This document shows, one piece after another, positions 8,226 to 16,575 of a DNA stretch of 52,811 nucleotides. The notes beneath the pieces are model-generated. The model had not been told where the DNA came from. It did not search any database and saw only the letters and a list, made by a program, of their open reading frames with translations. Every line of letters begins with the position of its first letter. Positions within the stretch are counted from its first letter, which is position 1. The translations under genes and the position numbers were made by a program. Source of the stretch: Ruminococcus sp. (GTDB lineage Bacteria > Bacillota > Clostridia > Oscillospirales > Ruminococcaceae); assembly GCA_017461395.1 (NCBI GenBank), contig JAFTYF010000014.1, forward strand, positions 1 through 52,811, written 5' to 3'.

Positions 8226-9848
8226 ATGAAAAAGAAAAATCAATCAGAATCGCCTGCGGATTCAGCAAAAATACTGAAAAACAAATGGTATCTTTACATG
8301 ACGGAGTTTTTTGCAGGAATGTCCGTTATGGCTGTAGAGCTTGGAGCAAGCCGCCTGCTCGCACCATATTTCAGCTCATCACAAATTGTCTGGACGATCA
8401 TTATTGGTACGATCATGATAGCAATGGCACTCGGAAATATCTACGGCGGAAAAAGTGCCGATAAAAATCCAAATCCGGACAAGCTTTATGCTCGCCTTAT
8501 ACTTGCAGCTTTGTGGATAGCTGCAATTCCTTTTCTCGGAAAGTTCGTTATACTTGGAATTTCAGCACTGCTGGTTGTCACAGTGAATACTAATTTCCTG
8601 ATATGGGCAGCGTTTATAACGTGTATGGTTGTATTTGTTTTTCCGCTTTTTCTGCTCGGAACTGTAACGCCGTCACTGGTGAAATATACCGTTGACAGCC
8701 TTGACGACAGCGGAAAAACTGTCGGAACCCTTGGTGCATTCAACACTATAGGAAGCATTATCGGAACCTTTGTGCCTACGTTTATTTCAATTCCGGCGGT
8801 TGGAACTGCTGTTACTTTCCTGATTTTCTCAGGAATCCTTCTTGTGCTCGGGCTTGTTTATTTCATTTATGGCAGACGCGGAAAAATTCGCTGTATCGTT
8901 TCTGCTGTCATGTTCGGAGTATTTTCAGTGCTGTCCACACGTCTTGGATTCGCGTTCTGGGAACGTCATCTGGTATATGAGGGGGAGTCAGTTTATAATT
9001 ATCTTCAGGTCAAGGAGGAAAATGATAAGACGTATCTTTCCACAAATGTTCTTTTTGGAGTGCAGTCTGTCTATGTAAAAGATGGAAGTCTGACAGGAAT
9101 GTACTACGATTATGCAATGGCTGCACCTCTTATGTCAGATTGCGGCACGGAGGAAAAGGATATACTGATCCTTGGCATGGGAACAGGAACTTATGCAAAG
9201 CAGTGCATGAATTATCTTGATAAAATAAATGCTGAGGGCGTTGAGATTGATGAAAAGATCGTGGATCTTTCCAGAAAATACTTTGATCTTCCGGAAAATG
9301 TGAAGGTTACCGCATACGACGGACGAGCTTTTCTGAATGTGTCCGATAAGAAGTATGATGTTATTATGGTTGATGCCTATCAGGATATCACAATTCCATT
9401 TCAAATGTCATCGGTCGAGTTCTTTACGCTTGTGAAGTCTCATCTTAAAGATGGGGGAGTAATGGTTGTCAATATGAATATGCGCTCAGACAGTTCTGAT
9501 GGAATCAATGGCTGGCTTGCTGATACTATTTCTGAGGTTTTTGATCAGGTGTATACCGTTGATGTATCAGGTTCTACCAACCGAGAGCTTTTTGCGTCAG
9601 ATAATCCGAATATGCTTGATACTCTTGAAAGAAATAATGAATCTGTCGAAAATGATGCACTGTATTCTATGATGAGAAAAGTATCTGAAAATCTTACGGA
9701 ATACGAAAGCAAAGGCAGAATTCTTACTGATGATAAGGCTCCCGTTGAACTGCTCGGTATGAATGTTATTGACGATATCATCGAAGAAGAGCTTGTATAT
9801 TACAAGCAGAAGTTCAAAGAGGACGGAATAAAGGGACTGCTGGAATAG
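8226..9848 (+). CDS. Membrane-fused spermidine-synthase-like protein
   Basis: A 540-residue protein; start chosen at 8226 because CAAGGAGGTCAAA precedes it. The N-terminal half (about 20-240) holds roughly seven membrane helices (AVELGASRLLAPYF, FLLGTVTPSLVKYTVDS, GAFNTIGSIIGTFVPT), and the C-terminal half (about 300-500) is a spermidine-synthase-type Rossmann domain: LILGMGTGTYAKQC, GVEIDEKIVDLSRKYF, AYDGRAFL, YDVIMVDAYQD. This pairing is known from fused MFS/spermidine synthase proteins. The glycine-rich GMGTGT loop and VEID acid that bind decarboxy-SAM are kept; the polyamine-side motif differs (DAYQDITIPFQM), so the substrate is uncertain. Confidence 0.8.
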   Translation: MKKKNQSESPADSAKILKNKWYLYMTEFFAGMSVMAVELGASRLLAPYFSSSQIVWTIIIGTIMIAMALGNIYGGKSADKNPNPDKLYARLILAALWIAAIPFLGKFVILGISALLVVTVNTNFLIWAAFITCMVVFVFPLFLLGTVTPSLVKYTVDSLDDSGKTVGTLGAFNTIGSIIGTFVPTFISIPAVGTAVTFLIFSGILLVLGLVYFIYGRRGKIRCIVSAVMFGVFSVLSTRLGFAFWERHLVYEGESVYNYLQVKEENDKTYLSTNVLFGVQSVYVKDGSLTGMYYDYAMAAPLMSDCGTEEKDILILGMGTGTYAKQCMNYLDKINAEGVEIDEKIVDLSRKYFDLPENVKVTAYDGRAFLNVSDKKYDVIMVDAYQDITIPFQMSSVEFFTLVKSHLKDGGVMVVNMNMRSDSSDGINGWLADTISEVFDQVYTVDVSGSTNRELFASDNPNMLDTLERNNESVENDALYSMMRKVSENLTEYESKGRILTDDKAPVELLGMNVIDDIIEEELVYYKQKFKEDGIKGLLE

Positions 9849-9870
9849 AAAAGTCAGCTTTTATGATAAT

Positions 9871-9905
9871 AATGGCTCCGGATATCTTTCCGGAGCCATT
9901 TTTTA
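9871..9905. terminator. Bidirectional terminator between convergent genes
   Basis: A 12-bp perfect stem (AATGGCTCCGGA, 9871-9882, with TCCGGAGCCATT, 9889-9900), T run on the plus side and A-rich flank on the other. It separates the spermidine-synthase-like gene from the 3' end of cotJC. Confidence 0.9.
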
Positions 9906-9908
9906 ACA

Positions 9909-10338
9909 TTATCTTCTTCTGCCGCAGTTTTTGTCAAATGAAGGATTGCAGGCGTAGAAATTCTTTGAATTGAGGTTATCCTGAGTGATGCGGAGAGCTT
10001 CACCGAAGCGCTGGAAATGAACTATCTCACGCTGTCTCAGGAACTTGATAGGATCCCGTACATCCGGATCGTCTGCTAACCTGAGAATATTGTCATAGGT
10101 GGTTCGTGCCTTCTGTTCTGCTGCCATATCTTCATGAAGATCAGTGATAATATCACCCTTGCTCTGGAAATACGTTGCTGTGAACGGTGCACCAGATGCG
10201 GCTATTGGATAAATTCCTGTAGTGTGATCTACAAAATAGGTGTCAAATCCGCTTGCTTTGATCTCATCAATGGTAAGATCTTTGGTCAGCTGATATAAGA
10301 TTGTGGATATCATCTCGACATGAGCAAGTTCTTCGGTG
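9909..10338 (-). pseudogene. cotJC: cotJC fragment 3 (C-terminal 142 codons), split by element 1
   Basis: Spore coat protein CotJC is a manganese-catalase-like ferritin-fold protein. This piece starts at TEELAHVEMI and keeps most of the expected metal ligands (E and H in EELAHVE, E in AAEQKAR, H in REIVHFQRFGEAL), plus a Cys- and Arg-containing tail. Upstream of TEEL the frame runs into element 1 (20 foreign codons back to an ATG at 10397) and homology stops exactly at the attachment core CC, 10339-10340. The missing N-terminal half lies at 23535-23697 and the first codons at 34329-34346. As it stands it should be inactive; joining the pieces gives 204 codons in frame. Confidence 0.9.
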
Positions 10339-10360
10339 CCTGCAGTGGATACTAATTTGC
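10339..10360. other. Left attachment site of element 1 (attL)
   Basis: Core CC (10339-10340), then ten bases, then ACTAATTTGC (10351-10360). The arm is the exact reverse complement of GCAAATTAGT at 23513-23522, which also lies ten bases from its own CC core. Everything left of the core is cotJC coding sequence. Confidence 0.85.
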
Positions 10361-10391
10361 CCCTCTGTTTGATTGAGTTTGCAATTTTCTG

Positions 10392-10420
10392 TTGCATGGT
10401 ATGCGATTTTATGGTATAAT
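10392..10420 (+). promoter_or_regulatory. Promoter of the Fic gene
   Basis: TTGCAT (10392-10397), 17-bp spacer, perfect TATAAT (10415-10420). It lies inside element 1, about 50 bp from its left core and 32 bp before the Fic start. Confidence 0.8.
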
Positions 10421-10451
10421 ATATTATGAAAGATAATGTGGGAGGTGTGAT

Positions 10452-11084
10452 ATGGCATTAGAGAATAAGCTCGGTATCACTAATTCAGCAGAGCTTGCAG
10501 ATGTAGAAGAACGCATCAGCAAGCAAAAGGCGGCTGAATTATTTGAAACAGGGTACTTAGATACGCTTGAAGCAGGCAGTTTCGCAGCACTTGCGGAGAT
10601 ACATCGTTATTTGTTTGAAGAAATATACGATTTTGCTGGAAAGCTCCGAACAATGAATATTGCAAAGGGAGGCTTTCGTTTTGCTCCTGTGATGTATCTG
10701 GCAGAGGCTTTGAAGTCCATCGAAAGAATGCCGCAGTCTACCTTTGAGGAGATAATCGCTAAGTATGTAGAGATGAACGTAGCTCATCCATTCCGTGAAG
10801 GTAATGGTCGCAGTACACGCATATGGCTTGATTGTATACTAAAGAAAGAACTGGGTATGGTTTTAGATTGGAGTGCTGTCGATAAGCAGGATTATCTTCT
10901 TGCAATGGAACGCAGTCCGATTAAAGATACTGAAATCAGTCTGCTGCTGAAAGAAGCCCTTACAGACAGGATTTCTGACCGAGAGATGTATATGAAAGGT
11001 ATTGACGCAAGCTATCACTATGAAGGGTATTCTGTGTATAAGACAGCAGACCTTTCTGACACCACTGATAAAAATAAGAGATAA
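10452..11084 (+). CDS. Fic/DOC family protein (protein AMP-transferase)
   Basis: A 210-residue Fic-domain protein. Fic enzymes move AMP (or related groups) from a nucleotide to hydroxyl side chains of target proteins. The catalytic motif [14 protein letters not shown] (about residues 115-128) is complete, with the His base and the GNGR phosphate-binding loop; the preceding helical core ([26 protein letters not shown]) supplies the flap. No separate antitoxin of the VbhA type is next to it; the N-terminal [16 protein letters not shown] helix might be self-inhibitory, which I cannot prove. GGGAGGTGTG precedes the ATG. It is the first gene of element 1, and such genes are common accessory cargo or stability modules. 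Confidence 0.9.
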   Translation: MALENKLGITNSAELADVEERISKQKAAELFETGYLDTLEAGSFAALAEIHRYLFEEIYDFAGKLRTMNIAKGGFRFAPVMYLAEALKSIERMPQSTFEEIIAKYVEMNVAHPFREGNGRSTRIWLDCILKKELGMVLDWSAVDKQDYLLAMERSPIKDTEISLLLKEALTDRISDREMYMKGIDASYHYEGYSVYKTADLSDTTDKNKR

Positions 11085-11089
11085 AATTC

Positions 11090-11126
11090 AAAGCTCCTAC
11101 ATTTCATTTGAATTGTAGGAGCTTTC
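11090..11126 (+). terminator. Terminator of the Fic gene
   Basis: An 11-bp stem (AAAGCTCCTAC, 11090-11100, with GTAGGAGCTTT, 11115-11125) right after the Fic stop. Confidence 0.75.
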
Positions 11127-11250
11127 AGTTTTTAGCGGATTATCCCCTTGATGCAATATCATGTTGACTGCAAGAAAATTAGATTTGTTCAAGAAAATTT
11201 GTATTCTGAGTATGAACTGCAATTTTTGATATGTAGTATGTACCATGCAG

Positions 11251-11289
11251 AAAGCTGTATACCTTTAAGTTTTGGGTATACAGCTTTTA
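11251..11289. terminator. Terminator between the convergent Fic and XRE genes
   Basis: A 13-bp perfect stem (AAAGCTGTATACC, 11251-11263, with GGTATACAGCTTT, 11275-11287), seven bases from the 3' end of the minus-strand XRE gene. The T run is better on the plus side. Confidence 0.65.
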
Positions 11290-11295
11290 ATGGTT

Positions 11296-11994
11296 TTATG
11301 ACTGAGATTTGCAGAACTCTGACCACCAGCGTTCACGATCAAAGGCGGTCATGTTGTCCCATTCTTCTTCACGCCGCTCGATTTCATCATAAGACGCCCA
11401 ATCATCAACAGCTATGCAGTCATCACCGTTCTCATCTACACAGGAGAAGCAGTCATCTTCCAAGCCGTGATAGATGAATTTACGGCGGATAAACTTTTCA
11501 AAGGTCGGATAATCGACAAGCTGTCCTTTATGTGCTTTCATTCTGCCATAAGCATTGGCAAGCGTACCGACTACATTTTCGTAGTCACTGCGGTTTCGGT
11601 TGTCATACAACTCTGTAAGAACAGCGGTAAGTATTTTATCCTCGATTGTCAATGTTACAATATCCTCATCATCGTTTGAAGATACGGTAGTTTTAATGTG
11701 CTTTACCACATTGGCAAGCTCAGAAATAGTGTTATCCGAAAAGCCGGTGTCTTTCTTGCCGTTAGCAACGAGGTAATCAGTTGATACGTCGAAATAGTCG
11801 GCAAGCTTGCAGATTATTATAGCGGAAGGTACGCTTGTACCTGCGGCATAGCTGCGGAGAGTCTTTCCGTCAACGCCTATTTCTGTTGCAGCCTTGTTTA
11901 TGCTGACATTTTTAGCGGCGAGAAGGGTATTGAACTTTGAAGCGAAGTTCTTTTTCCATACAGTCTCGTCAATATCGTACTTATTATCGATCAT
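11296..11994 (-). CDS. XRE-family regulator with unknown C-terminal domain
   Basis: A 232-residue DNA-binding protein. The start at 11994 is preferred to 12000 because AAAGGAAG then lies at the right distance. The N-terminal XRE helix-turn-helix (about 12-70) reads FNTLLAAKNVSINKAATEIGVDGKTLRSYAAGTSVPSAIIICKLADYFDVSTDYLV. The middle and C-terminal parts are acidic (SSNDDEDIVTLTIED, then CVDENGDDCIAVDDW, then ERREEEWDNMTAFDRERWW) and unknown to me. Its own promoter (12131-12159) and a cluster of related palindromes (12019-12126) lie directly upstream, so it is probably self-regulating and may control the lifestyle of element 1. Confidence 0.85.
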   Translation of the reverse strand: MIDNKYDIDETVWKKNFASKFNTLLAAKNVSINKAATEIGVDGKTLRSYAAGTSVPSAIIICKLADYFDVSTDYLVANGKKDTGFSDNTISELANVVKHIKTTVSSNDDEDIVTLTIEDKILTAVLTELYDNRNRSDYENVVGTLANAYGRMKAHKGQLVDYPTFEKFIRRKFIYHGLEDDCFSCVDENGDDCIAVDDWASYDEIERREEEWDNMTAFDRERWWSEFCKSQS

Positions 11995-12017
11995 ATACAT
12001 CTTCCTTTCAGATAAGT

Positions 12018-12126
12018 TGGGAGTAAACTCTTGGAGTATACTCCATAGACATTTATGTTTGTCTGTGATAAAATATTGTTAATAGCAAGGTTGGGGATAA
12101 ACTCTTGACATTCGGGAGTCTATACC
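12018..12126. promoter_or_regulatory. Operator cluster upstream of the XRE gene
   Basis: A perfect 12-bp palindrome GGAGTATACTCC (12033-12044) has related sites GGGAGTAAACTC (12019-12030), GGGGATAAACTC (12093-12104) and GGGAGTCTATACC (12114-12126). The 17-base phrase TTGGGAGTAAACTCTTG recurs as TTGGGGATAAACTCTTG 73 bp on. All lie between the promoter and the start codon of the XRE gene. Confidence 0.65.
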
Positions 12127-12130
12127 TGAT

Positions 12131-12159
12131 ATTATAAGACAAAACACACGATTTGTCAA
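12131..12159 (-). promoter_or_regulatory. Consensus promoter of the XRE gene at 11296-11994
   Basis: On the minus strand TTGACA (12159-12154), 17-bp spacer, TATAAT (12136-12131), both perfect. The leader of about 130 nt is filled with the operator-like repeats. Confidence 0.85.
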
Positions 12160-12185
12160 TATTTATTTTGAAAGGATTGATTATA

Positions 12186-12662
12186 ATGGCACTTACCAGC
12201 AGAGGATTTTTACGACAACGATGTAACACGAAAGGAAGAAACAAGATGTGGAGTTTTTGCGAATAACACCCCTTCTTTTGTGAAAGTCATGATGATTTAG
12301 GAGCGTTTACTAATGGCTCAGAACGTGTACTCAAAGAATATAAATTTTATTATGTAATATTGTTTGAAAATAACTCTATAGGAAAAACGAATATTCTTGT
12401 CAGCACGGGATACGATATAAGACCTGTAATATGCTTTGAACAACGTCCTGAAGATTTATTCAAAAGTGTGTCATTCAGTGAATTTATTGATATGTTCGCA
12501 GGAAAATTCATCGGAGATATCAGCTCATATACAAATAATGAGCTGCGTGATGGTTATAAAATTCGAACGTATAGCTCAATGAATGATTTGTTACTTGAAA
12601 CAATCGGCGAGATGCAGAATTGCATCAACGATATAATGGTTGAACTGAGGACAAGAGAATAA
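12186..12662 (+). pseudogene. Broken small gene of unknown function
   Basis: ATG at 12186 follows AAAGGA and opens a frame that meets TAA at 12264-12266, then continues open in the same frame to 12662. The longest intact part from a TTG at 12360 is 100 residues (SFSEFIDMFAGKFIGDISSY, LLETIGEMQNCINDIMVELR). A second frame between about 12210 and 12300 also reads protein-like (DVTRKEETRCGVFANNTPSF), so a frameshift is possible too. I do not recognise a family. Either a decayed gene or one that starts at the internal TTG. Confidence 0.45.
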
Positions 12663-12674
12663 TTTTGTTGCTAA

Positions 12675-12709
12675 GAAAAAAAGACCTGCCTTTAATATCA
12701 AGACAGGTC
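12675..12709 (-). terminator. Terminator of the second XRE gene
   Basis: GACCTG (12683-12688) pairs with CAGGTC (12704-12709) with an inner CTT/AAG stem, followed on the minus strand by seven T. Confidence 0.75.
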
Positions 12710-12716
12710 GGTATCT

Positions 12717-13073
12717 CTATTCGGATATTTCGGGTAACTTCTTGTTTAATCCCATAAGGTATGCTTTAAGAAGTTCTTTGTCGTTATTGTTGAGATTACG
12801 ATACATGGCAATGACTTCACGCTCGGCATCATTGAGTATATCGGAAAGCTCGGTGACCGTTGTTTGCTCGTCAAAGAACTGCGTCAGGCTGATCTGAAGT
12901 CCGCTGCATATCTTTTCAAGCGTTATAACACTGGGAACGGTATTGCGGACGAAGATATTGTTCAGCGATGAGTACGCTAAATCCGCTTCTTTAGCAAGCC
13001 TGTATATAGTCCAGCCACGCTCATTAAGGAACTGTTGTATTCTGGTTAAGATGAAGTTCTTTTCTTGCTCCAT
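12717..13073 (-). CDS. XRE-family transcriptional regulator
   Basis: A 118-residue DNA-binding protein with an N-terminal XRE helix-turn-helix (about 8-63, FLNERGWTIYRLAKEADLAYSSLNNIFVRNTVPSVITLEKICSGL) and a short C-terminal helical part (DAEREVIAMYRNLNNNDKELLKAYLMGL) of the type seen in phage and ICE repressors. GAAAGGAGTATATC precedes the ATG. Repeats of ATGAGAA/TTCTCAT lie just upstream (13088-13172) and may be its operator. It is transcribed away from the small gene at 13632. Confidence 0.85.
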   Translation of the reverse strand: MEQEKNFILTRIQQFLNERGWTIYRLAKEADLAYSSLNNIFVRNTVPSVITLEKICSGLQISLTQFFDEQTTVTELSDILNDAEREVIAMYRNLNNNDKELLKAYLMGLNKKLPEISE

Positions 13074-13631
13074 GATATACTCCTTTCAATTTCTCATACT
13101 TATATTTTACTGCATTTTGAAACTTTTTAACAGATGAAGAAATGAGAATACTATACTGCTAAAATGAGAAATACGACGTTGCTCTGAATTGAAATGATTG
13201 TACTGGCTTTCATATGATATTATACTGCGCTGAATGAATATTCAACTATTTTGATTTGATGTGAATCTGATTTTGAATTTATTTTTATCTGTTTTGTAAA
13301 TAAGGCTGCTCTGAATTGGAAATGAGATTGACTGATAATACAGCGTGAGTTGCTTTCGGGGAGATGCCGTGAAAAGCCGGCTGTAGTAAGAGAAAGATAC
13401 TTTAAAGCGATACGTATTAATGATACTAAAAAGACATCAAGGCTTGTTTTTTGCCAAAACTACGCTGAAAATGGGCACTCTATGCAAATTTGAAATAATG
13501 ATAAAGCTGCCCTGCGATGATTTGTATCGGGACTTCTGGAATTGACTTTTGTAACAATTTGTTGAAGTGAGATTTGTTTGATTTGAAATAAGGTTTATCT
13601 GTTCCGGAAGGCGAATGAAAGGATTGATATT
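13074..13631. other. Gene-free regulatory stretch of element 1
   Basis: A 558-bp AT-rich gap without a convincing gene. It holds TTTCTCAT (13091-13098) facing ATGAGAAT (13142-13149) and ATGAGAAA (13164-13171), a likely XRE operator set, and two copies of GCTCTGAATTG about 130 bp apart (near 13181 and 13308). Nothing else is recognised. Confidence 0.45.
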
Positions 13632-13964
13632 GTGAAGCTGACAGATAGGAAGAATAAAATTCTTAAGCTTATTTATTTTCGCTCATATAGTGATTTCTCT
13701 TATAGCGTAAACGGAAATTTTAGCGTTGAAGTCGCAGAGTCGGATGAAACTTACACCGAGTTCTGGGTATCGGACGGTAAAGATAAAAGATGTGTGATGA
13801 TAGTCAAGCAAACATCACTCAGAGTGTTCCATGATGTGTCTCCTGAAGATTTACTGACTTGTATTATAGACAGGCTATTGGAGAGTTATGCTGTGAGTAA
13901 ATGCGAGAGCTTCGATAATCTGGAGATGATACTGATTAACATACTGCTACATAGAGTGATATGA
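13632..13964 (+). CDS. Small protein of unknown function
   Basis: A 110-residue frame that starts with GTG at 13632, eleven bases after AAAGGA. It is mixed alpha/beta with a FSVEVAESDETYTEFWVSDGKDKRCVMIV strand region and a helical C-terminus (SPEDLLTCIIDRLLESYAV). No membrane segment, signal or known motif. It lies in element 1 between the second XRE regulator and the SH3 lipoprotein. Function unknown. Confidence 0.6.
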   Translation: MKLTDRKNKILKLIYFRSYSDFSYSVNGNFSVEVAESDETYTEFWVSDGKDKRCVMIVKQTSLRVFHDVSPEDLLTCIIDRLLESYAVSKCESFDNLEMILINILLHRVI

Positions 13965-13967
13965 TGC

Positions 13968-13996
13968 TTGACAAAACTACCACAATGAGTTATAAT
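13968..13996 (+). promoter_or_regulatory. Consensus promoter of the SH3 lipoprotein gene
   Basis: Perfect TTGACA (13968-13973) and TATAAT (13991-13996) with a 17-bp spacer, 45 bp before the start codon. Confidence 0.88.
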
Positions 13997-14040
13997 TATA
14001 ATGTCGAGTTATGATGATTTTAAGAAAAGGTGGTTTTATT

Positions 14041-15489
14041 ATGAAAAGATTAACTGCACTGCTTACTGTGTCTTTGATGACGGCATCGATGTTTACAGGG
14101 TGTGGAGATTCTGATAATAATTCAGAAAGTGATATTGCTTCTGAGAGAAGTAGCCTGTCAGACACAAAGCCCGATAACAGCACAAAGGAGAAAATGAGTG
14201 AAGAAGAAACATCCGTTGTTGTTACAGAAGCTGAGCCTATCAATTTAGAAGATACTGTGAAGTCGGAGCTCGATTTATATGAAGATATCCTGAAAAATCC
14301 AAATGCACATACTGCTATAATTGATCCTGATTCACGGAATTATACCAGTTATACCTATTGCATTGCAGATATAAACGATGACGGTAAGTACGAACTTGTA
14401 CTCAAGAGTGAAAATAAAGAGGGGAGCTATGATCCCTATGGCGTACTCACGGTTGTTAAAGCAGACGGTAAAGTTTATAAGTGGGAATTTTCCAATACTC
14501 CTGAATTCTATGCAAACGGAATAGTTGGCTATAGTCATGTGTCAACACATTTTACGCAGAGCTTTTTAGATATTAACTCGGGTGATATGTGGAACGCATA
14601 TACCGATTATGGACACGAAACTGCGGTGAGAGTAATTGAAAACATCGTAACAGGCGAGATTATTGAAGGCAGCACAGAGAACGAAAAAGAAAAACAGCTT
14701 TCTTCTGGTGCTGTCATTAAACCTAAATGGACTGCTTATAGCTGGTATGATGCCGAAGATATGGAGATAGTCGTATCAGAGAAGAAAGATATAGAGTATT
14801 CGTGGGAAAATGCTTATCTTGAAATAATTAATACTGAAAACGAATATGATTCACTTTCTGAATATGCTTTAATATATCTTGATAAGGATGACATTCCCGA
14901 ACTTTATGTAGATTGCGGAAAATTTTCCGACATGGGGCGGCTATATAGCTTTCACAATGGTAAGCTGATTACAGATACTGATTTCAATGATGGAGGCTAC
15001 AAGCTTGAATACTATGTGGAAAAGACAGGCAAATTATGCGGAAGAATAATTCCTATTGGCGGTTTACATATGATATTCCAAGAGTATAATGATGGCGAGT
15101 TTAAGACTATTATAAAATCAAGCAACCTTGGACACGAAGACTGGGATGCATCTATTAATGATATTGCGGTTAGTGAGGAAGAATACACTGCGCAGATAAA
15201 TGCTGTAAATGAAAGTGATCGTGCAACACCTTTAAGTTTAAAAAGCTATCAGGATATTATGCTTGAATTTTATAATAGTGATGATAATACTACAGAAGGT
15301 ATTGTTATCACAGAAAATGATGCGCTTAATGTAAGAACTTCACCGTCAGTAGATGCGCCTGTAATTGGACAAGTACCGAAAGGGGATGTTGTACATATTA
15401 CAGGAGAGGATGGCGACTGGTATAAAATAAGATTTGGCTCAGAAATCGGGTATGTATCGAAGGAGTATGTTGCTTTGACAATAGAATAA
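14041..15489 (+). CDS. Lipoprotein with C-terminal SH3 domain
   Basis: A 482-residue exported protein; the start at 14041 follows AAAGGTGG. The signal sequence ends in the lipobox FTGC (Cys at about 21), followed by an acidic Ser-rich linker, a central region with two repeats of a calcium-type or FG-GAP-like motif (ADINDDGKYELVLKSE and YLDKDDIPELYVDCG, about 105 and 280), and a bacterial SH3 domain at the end (about 420-480, LNVRTSPSVDAPVIGQVPKG, DWYKIRF, GYVSKEYV), which usually binds cell-wall peptide. Likely a wall-associated surface protein carried by element 1. Role unknown. Confidence 0.8.
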   Translation: MKRLTALLTVSLMTASMFTGCGDSDNNSESDIASERSSLSDTKPDNSTKEKMSEEETSVVVTEAEPINLEDTVKSELDLYEDILKNPNAHTAIIDPDSRNYTSYTYCIADINDDGKYELVLKSENKEGSYDPYGVLTVVKADGKVYKWEFSNTPEFYANGIVGYSHVSTHFTQSFLDINSGDMWNAYTDYGHETAVRVIENIVTGEIIEGSTENEKEKQLSSGAVIKPKWTAYSWYDAEDMEIVVSEKKDIEYSWENAYLEIINTENEYDSLSEYALIYLDKDDIPELYVDCGKFSDMGRLYSFHNGKLITDTDFNDGGYKLEYYVEKTGKLCGRIIPIGGLHMIFQEYNDGEFKTIIKSSNLGHEDWDASINDIAVSEEEYTAQINAVNESDRATPLSLKSYQDIMLEFYNSDDNTTEGIVITENDALNVRTSPSVDAPVIGQVPKGDVVHITGEDGDWYKIRFGSEIGYVSKEYVALTIE

Positions 15490-15540
15490 GCAAATGCTGT
15501 ATTGCTTTTCATGGAGATATGATAGAAAGGATAAATACAT

Positions 15541-16476
15541 ATGTTTTGCAAAAAGTGTGGAAATCAATTGAACGAAGGCAGTGCTTTCTGTGGTAAGTGC
15601 GGTGCACAGATTGGCAATAACAATGCAAGTCAGCAGCCGTCTGCTATGGATGCCTTCATAAAAAAGCTGAATACCCCTATAGGTAACAGTAAGTCTGCAA
15701 GAAAACCGTCTAAACAAATTCAGCCAGCGGCTAAATCGCCATTCTCGTCTAAGTTGCGTAATTTGGTTCTTCATTACAGCAGACATATCATATTTGTGTT
15801 GCAGATTCTGACTTGTGGCTGGATATTGGGTATGATGGATAGCTCGGTAGAATATCATTTAAAAGATATCGGCTTAGATCCACGAGTTATGTTTAATATA
15901 TCGGTTTTTACAGCTATAGCGATAATACTGCTGTCAATGGGATATAACCTTAAAAATAGAAACAAGGAGCAGCATTATTGCCCTAAGTGCAAAAAAGAGG
16001 CTATACATAATAAATATGGAGTGTGTACAGACTGCTATCTTGATACATCAGCTAATAATATAATGTTTCTCTTTTTCTTTGTATTAACCTATGCGTTCTA
16101 TGTAGGATCAAGATTCGTAAATGAGTTTGATGTTTTTTTCATTTTGGCATTTGCTCTGATCAGTATGGGCTTGTCAGTCATCTACCCGATTTATATGTAT
16201 CCTGCTAAGCTTGCCAGACGTACAGGTCATGTAGCGGCAACAGCTATCTATGTGCTTAATCTTTTGCTCGGAGGTACTGTTATTCTCTGGATTGTTCTTC
16301 TTATCTGGGCAAGCGGCGGAAACGGTAATAAGAGAGAGGTTATAATACAGGCACCTGCAGAAGCTCAGAAGTCATCACAGGAAAAATTCGCAGAAATCAA
16401 ACAGCTTCTGGATATGGGAGTAATTACTCAGGAAGAATTTGATGAAAAGCGTAAGGAAATTCTGTCTAAAATATAA
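15541..16476 (+). CDS. Zinc-ribbon membrane protein with SHOCT tail
   Basis: A 311-residue protein. It opens with a zinc ribbon (CKKCGNQLNEGSAFCGKCG, residues 3-21), has a second CxxC pair pattern in the middle (CPKCKKEAIHN...CTDCY), about five hydrophobic membrane segments (for example IIFVLQILTCGWILGMM, NIMFLFFFVLTYAFYVG, AATAIYVLNLLLGGTVILWIVLLIW), and ends in a SHOCT-type helix pair (FAEIKQLLDMGVITQEEFDEKRKEIL). GAAAGGATAAATAC precedes the ATG, and it follows the lipoprotein gene by 51 bp, so the two may be cotranscribed. Function unknown. Confidence 0.8.
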   Translation: MFCKKCGNQLNEGSAFCGKCGAQIGNNNASQQPSAMDAFIKKLNTPIGNSKSARKPSKQIQPAAKSPFSSKLRNLVLHYSRHIIFVLQILTCGWILGMMDSSVEYHLKDIGLDPRVMFNISVFTAIAIILLSMGYNLKNRNKEQHYCPKCKKEAIHNKYGVCTDCYLDTSANNIMFLFFFVLTYAFYVGSRFVNEFDVFFILAFALISMGLSVIYPIYMYPAKLARRTGHVAATAIYVLNLLLGGTVILWIVLLIWASGGNGNKREVIIQAPAEAQKSSQEKFAEIKQLLDMGVITQEEFDEKRKEILSKI

Positions 16477-16520
16477 TGCTGCATTCGCGTATGCGAATAA
16501 TACGTCGTGCAGTGCAACAC

Positions 16521-16548
16521 AGCCCGTCCATTTGATAGTGAACGGGCT
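16521..16548. other. Hairpin between convergent genes
   Basis: AGCCCGT (16521-16527) pairs with ACGGGCT (16542-16548), with extra CA/TG pairs inside. No clear T run, so a weak terminator at best between the zinc-ribbon gene and the methyltransferase gene. Confidence 0.4.
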
Positions 16549-16575
16549 GGTTGTACTTAAAGGTGTAAATAGCGT

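Noticed and set aside
9909-10397. The 162-codon frame as a complete short manganese catalase
   Set aside because: Its first 20 codons are element 1 end sequence; family homology starts exactly at the recombination core and lacks the first metal ligand.
12717-13964. Toxin-antitoxin pair formed by the second XRE gene and the small gene at 13632
   Set aside because: They are divergent and separated by 558 bp, and the small protein shows no toxin motif.
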